Below are positions 62,501 to 64,000 of a stretch of DNA of 64,000 nucleotides, piece by piece. A model generated the notes under the pieces. The model had not been told where the DNA came from and did not search any database. It worked only from the letters and a program-made list of their open reading frames with translations. The stretch covers positions 183,661,777 to 183,725,776 of the forward strand of contig NC_064433.1 of NCBI RefSeq assembly GCF_023343835.1, in the 5' to 3' direction. Source of the stretch: Lagopus muta (taxonomy: Eukaryota > Chordata > Aves > Galliformes > Phasianidae). Position 1 is the first letter of the stretch; the number at the start of each line of letters is the position of its first letter. The translations under genes were made by a program, and so were the position numbers.

Positions 62501-63854
62501 TTCAAATACTGCAAGGCCACACTGAGGTCTCCCTGCAGCCTTCTCTTCTCCAAGCTAAACAAGCCCAGTTCCAGGCTAAAAGATAAGGTTGGGGATGTTA
62601 GTGCTTTGTTTGGGGATGCCTGCATGGGAGGAATTGGCATAGGTGTCAGTGCTGAGGGGTGAGGAGAAACTAAGCATAAGCTCGTATTTCTTACTCTAAT
62701 GCAAGACAACTTATTGATGATTTTTTTTTATCAATTTCTGACTTTAGATGCTGTTAAATTAATTAATTTAAAACAGCACAAAGCCATTTTCACTTATTTT
62801 AATCTTATAGAACATACAACATCATCTTCTGTGTCTAAGAAGCCTCGGCTGGACCAGATTCCTGCAGCAAACCTCGATGCAGATGACCCTCTAACTGATG
62901 TATGCATTCTTCTCTGTCGTCTTCCTTTCATTGTCCTGTTTTGGGGTTTTGCCACTGATAGAACATGAGCTTCTAGATATTTAAGAATATATATATAAAT
63001 TAAGAGTTGTAACTGAGAACTGGTTTGGGGGTACTCTACATCCAGTTCCTCTGTTCTGATGGAAGTCCATAGTAGTTTTACACTGCAATCAATGGTCTTT
63101 TTAGAAGGGGGGAAGGATGCTGTGACTACTAGCATACAAGAACTGGGGAATTGAAGGTACTGCTTAAATTATTGGTGTTTTTTTTAGCCTCAGTCAGAAT
63201 TCCCCAAAGGTAAAGCAGTCGAGATACGCTGATTGTCTGCATAAATAAGGAGTTCTTGGCTCCTTTCCTTGTGTTGATGTGTTGGAGTTGTTCAGGTACT
63301 GACAGCATGCTGATGTTTGTTTTGTTTCTAACAGTGCTATATTTGGTCCCAGCAATACTGGATGAGGTATTTAGGCATACAATTATAATGACTTGTGTTT
63401 CAGTGATTCAGAGTGCCAGCTCTCTGGGATCTGTCAGGAACATGGCGTTTGAATGATTAAAAGATAAGAACTGCAGTCATCTAAAAACACAAACACTTAT
63501 ATTTTTCTCTTTATGGTGTAAGAGCAAACGAACCATCTGTATTATATTTGCTGCTCCTACGAGCACTGGTCCCAGCTTCAGAAGTCAGCCTTAGCTCAAT
63601 GCACCTGAACTGTCTGGGGAACTTCTCATAGTTCTTTTTTCTCAAACAAGAGGGACATCTCTGCAGTCAGTGTTCAGAATGAAAAGCTGCGTCTATGAAT
63701 TTCACATAATAAACTGTTTCTTCTCTGCTTTTGTTGCTGATAGGAGGATGATGAGGATGATGACCTGGAAGACAGTGATGATGATGACACTGCAGCTCTT
63801 CTGGCTGAGCTGGAAAAAATAAAGAAGGAGCGAGCTGAGGAGCAGGCTCGGAAG
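59386..63854 (+). CDS. CWC15: Spliceosome-associated protein CWC15, 3'-incomplete
   Basis: Coding exons are 59386-59516, 61556-61668, 62811-62899 and 63744-63854; all are AG/GT and in frame, giving 148 residues. Human CWC15 is about 229, so the C-terminal third lies past the right edge. The protein starts [20 protein letters not shown], the invariant Cwf15/Cwc15 N-terminus, followed by [19 protein letters not shown]. It has an Arg/Glu-rich helix ([15 protein letters not shown]), a Ser/Lys linker, an Asp/Glu tract at 112-126 ([15 protein letters not shown]) and the start of a coiled coil ([20 protein letters not shown]). CWC15 is nuclear and belongs to the PRP19/CDC5L-linked part of the activated spliceosome. 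It is widely expressed, which fits its CpG-island promoter. The annotated-type ATG at 59386 has A at -3. Confidence 0.97.
59517..61555. other. CWC15: CWC15 second intron
   Basis: About 2 kb. It has a short (GT)n run at about 60521-60534 and a T-rich tract at 61065-61099. No gene or large repeat was recognised. Confidence 0.75.
61065..61099 (+). repeat. T-rich tract (pyrimidine-rich, ends CCCCTGCAG)
   Basis: A run of about 17 T, then CTTTTTTTCTTTTTTTCCCCTGCAG. It forms an excellent polypyrimidine tract and AG at about 61100-61107 inside the CWC15 intron, but no known CWC15 exon follows. Confidence 0.8.
61556..61668 (+). CDS. CWC15: CWC15 exon (charged helix)
   Basis: Completes Arg44 and codes 45-81, [10 protein letters not shown] to DRPTR, plus one base. 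The acceptor is TGTTTCAG and the donor GTAAAG. Confidence 0.95.
61669..62810. other. CWC15: CWC15 third intron
   Basis: 1.1 kb, about a third of it a CR1 copy (62185-62580). The rest is AT-rich without features. Confidence 0.8.
62185..62580 (-). mobile_element. CR1 LINE 3' fragment (young)
   Basis: AGAATCACAGAATGGCCTGG followed by blocks nearly identical to 12090-12480. On the - strand it ends in [20 protein letters not shown]. It is antisense to CWC15. The close match to the distant copy suggests a young subfamily. Confidence 0.93.
62811..62899 (+). CDS. CWC15: CWC15 exon (Ser/Lys linker)
   Basis: Codes residues 82-111, from [11 protein letters not shown] to DPLTD. The acceptor is ATCTTATAG and the donor GTATGC. 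Confidence 0.94.
62900..63743. other. CWC15: CWC15 fourth intron, no other feature
   Basis: AT-rich, with a short (TA)n stretch near 62988-62999. Nothing else was recognised. Confidence 0.75.
63744..63854 (+). CDS. CWC15: CWC15 exon (acidic tract and coiled coil)
   Basis: Codes residues 112-148 in phase 0. The acceptor is TGCTGATAG and the donor GTAACA. The next exon lies beyond the window. Confidence 0.95.
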
Positions 63855-64000
63855 GTAACATCTCACTCATTCCCATTAAGGAGCATCTGGTTGTTTTTGC
63901 AAATGTGCGTAGTAAAACTGTTGTGCCTTAAATTCTGAGCACAGGTGAGAACTGGTAAAGTGAGTGCCAAGCTCAGAGCTGGCACAGTACCTCAAAACAA
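63855..64000. other. CWC15: CWC15 intron, cut by the window edge
   Basis: Begins at the donor GTAACA. The following exon is outside the window. Confidence 0.8.

Noticed and set aside
1-64000. CRISPR arrays, operons, tRNA or rRNA genes, endogenous retroviral gag/pol/env
   Set aside because: None seen by eye. All reverse-transcriptase-like text is CR1 ORF2.

Overview
The window comes from a bird genome, most likely chicken or a close galliform. The evidence is vertebrate split genes with GT-AG introns, CpG-rich promoters, and about twenty CR1 LINE fragments, many carrying the ATTCTATG-type CR1 3' tail. Three protein-coding genes can be read. Their order, SESN3 > < ENDOD1, CWC15 >, is the conserved neighbourhood found on human 11q21.

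Layout. Positions 1-13753 are intron upstream of the first visible SESN3 exon; the exon coding the SESN3 N-terminus lies outside the window. SESN3 coding exons run from 13754 to 23031 on the + strand (8 exons, 434 residues, all phases consistent). A long AT-rich 3' UTR probably continues to the AATAAA at 30842. A gap of about 4 kb follows. ENDOD1 lies on the - strand, with one large 3' coding exon (36956-38086), a 5.1 kb intron and a signal-peptide exon (43158-43448) in a CpG island. From about 43.9 to 57.4 kb is intergenic sequence packed with truncated CR1 copies. A second CpG island at about 57.4-57.9 kb is the CWC15 promoter. Four CWC15 coding exons (59386-63854) code for its first 148 residues, and the gene runs off the right edge.

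Function. SESN3 is a stress-induced sestrin acting on GATOR2-mTORC1 and redox control. ENDOD1 is a secretory or membrane protein with a diverged NUC nuclease domain. CWC15 is a spliceosome component of the PRP19/CDC5L-associated machinery. They are neighbours by conserved synteny and show no sign of acting as a unit.

I found no CRISPR array, operon, tRNA or rRNA gene, or novel multi-gene system. The observations most worth checking are a possible in-frame N-terminal extension of CWC15 across its first splice, loss of the catalytic His motif in ENDOD1, a shorter SESN3 linker than in human, an 82-bp near-identical direct duplication in the SESN3 intron, and two near-identical CR1 copies in direct orientation around the whole locus.
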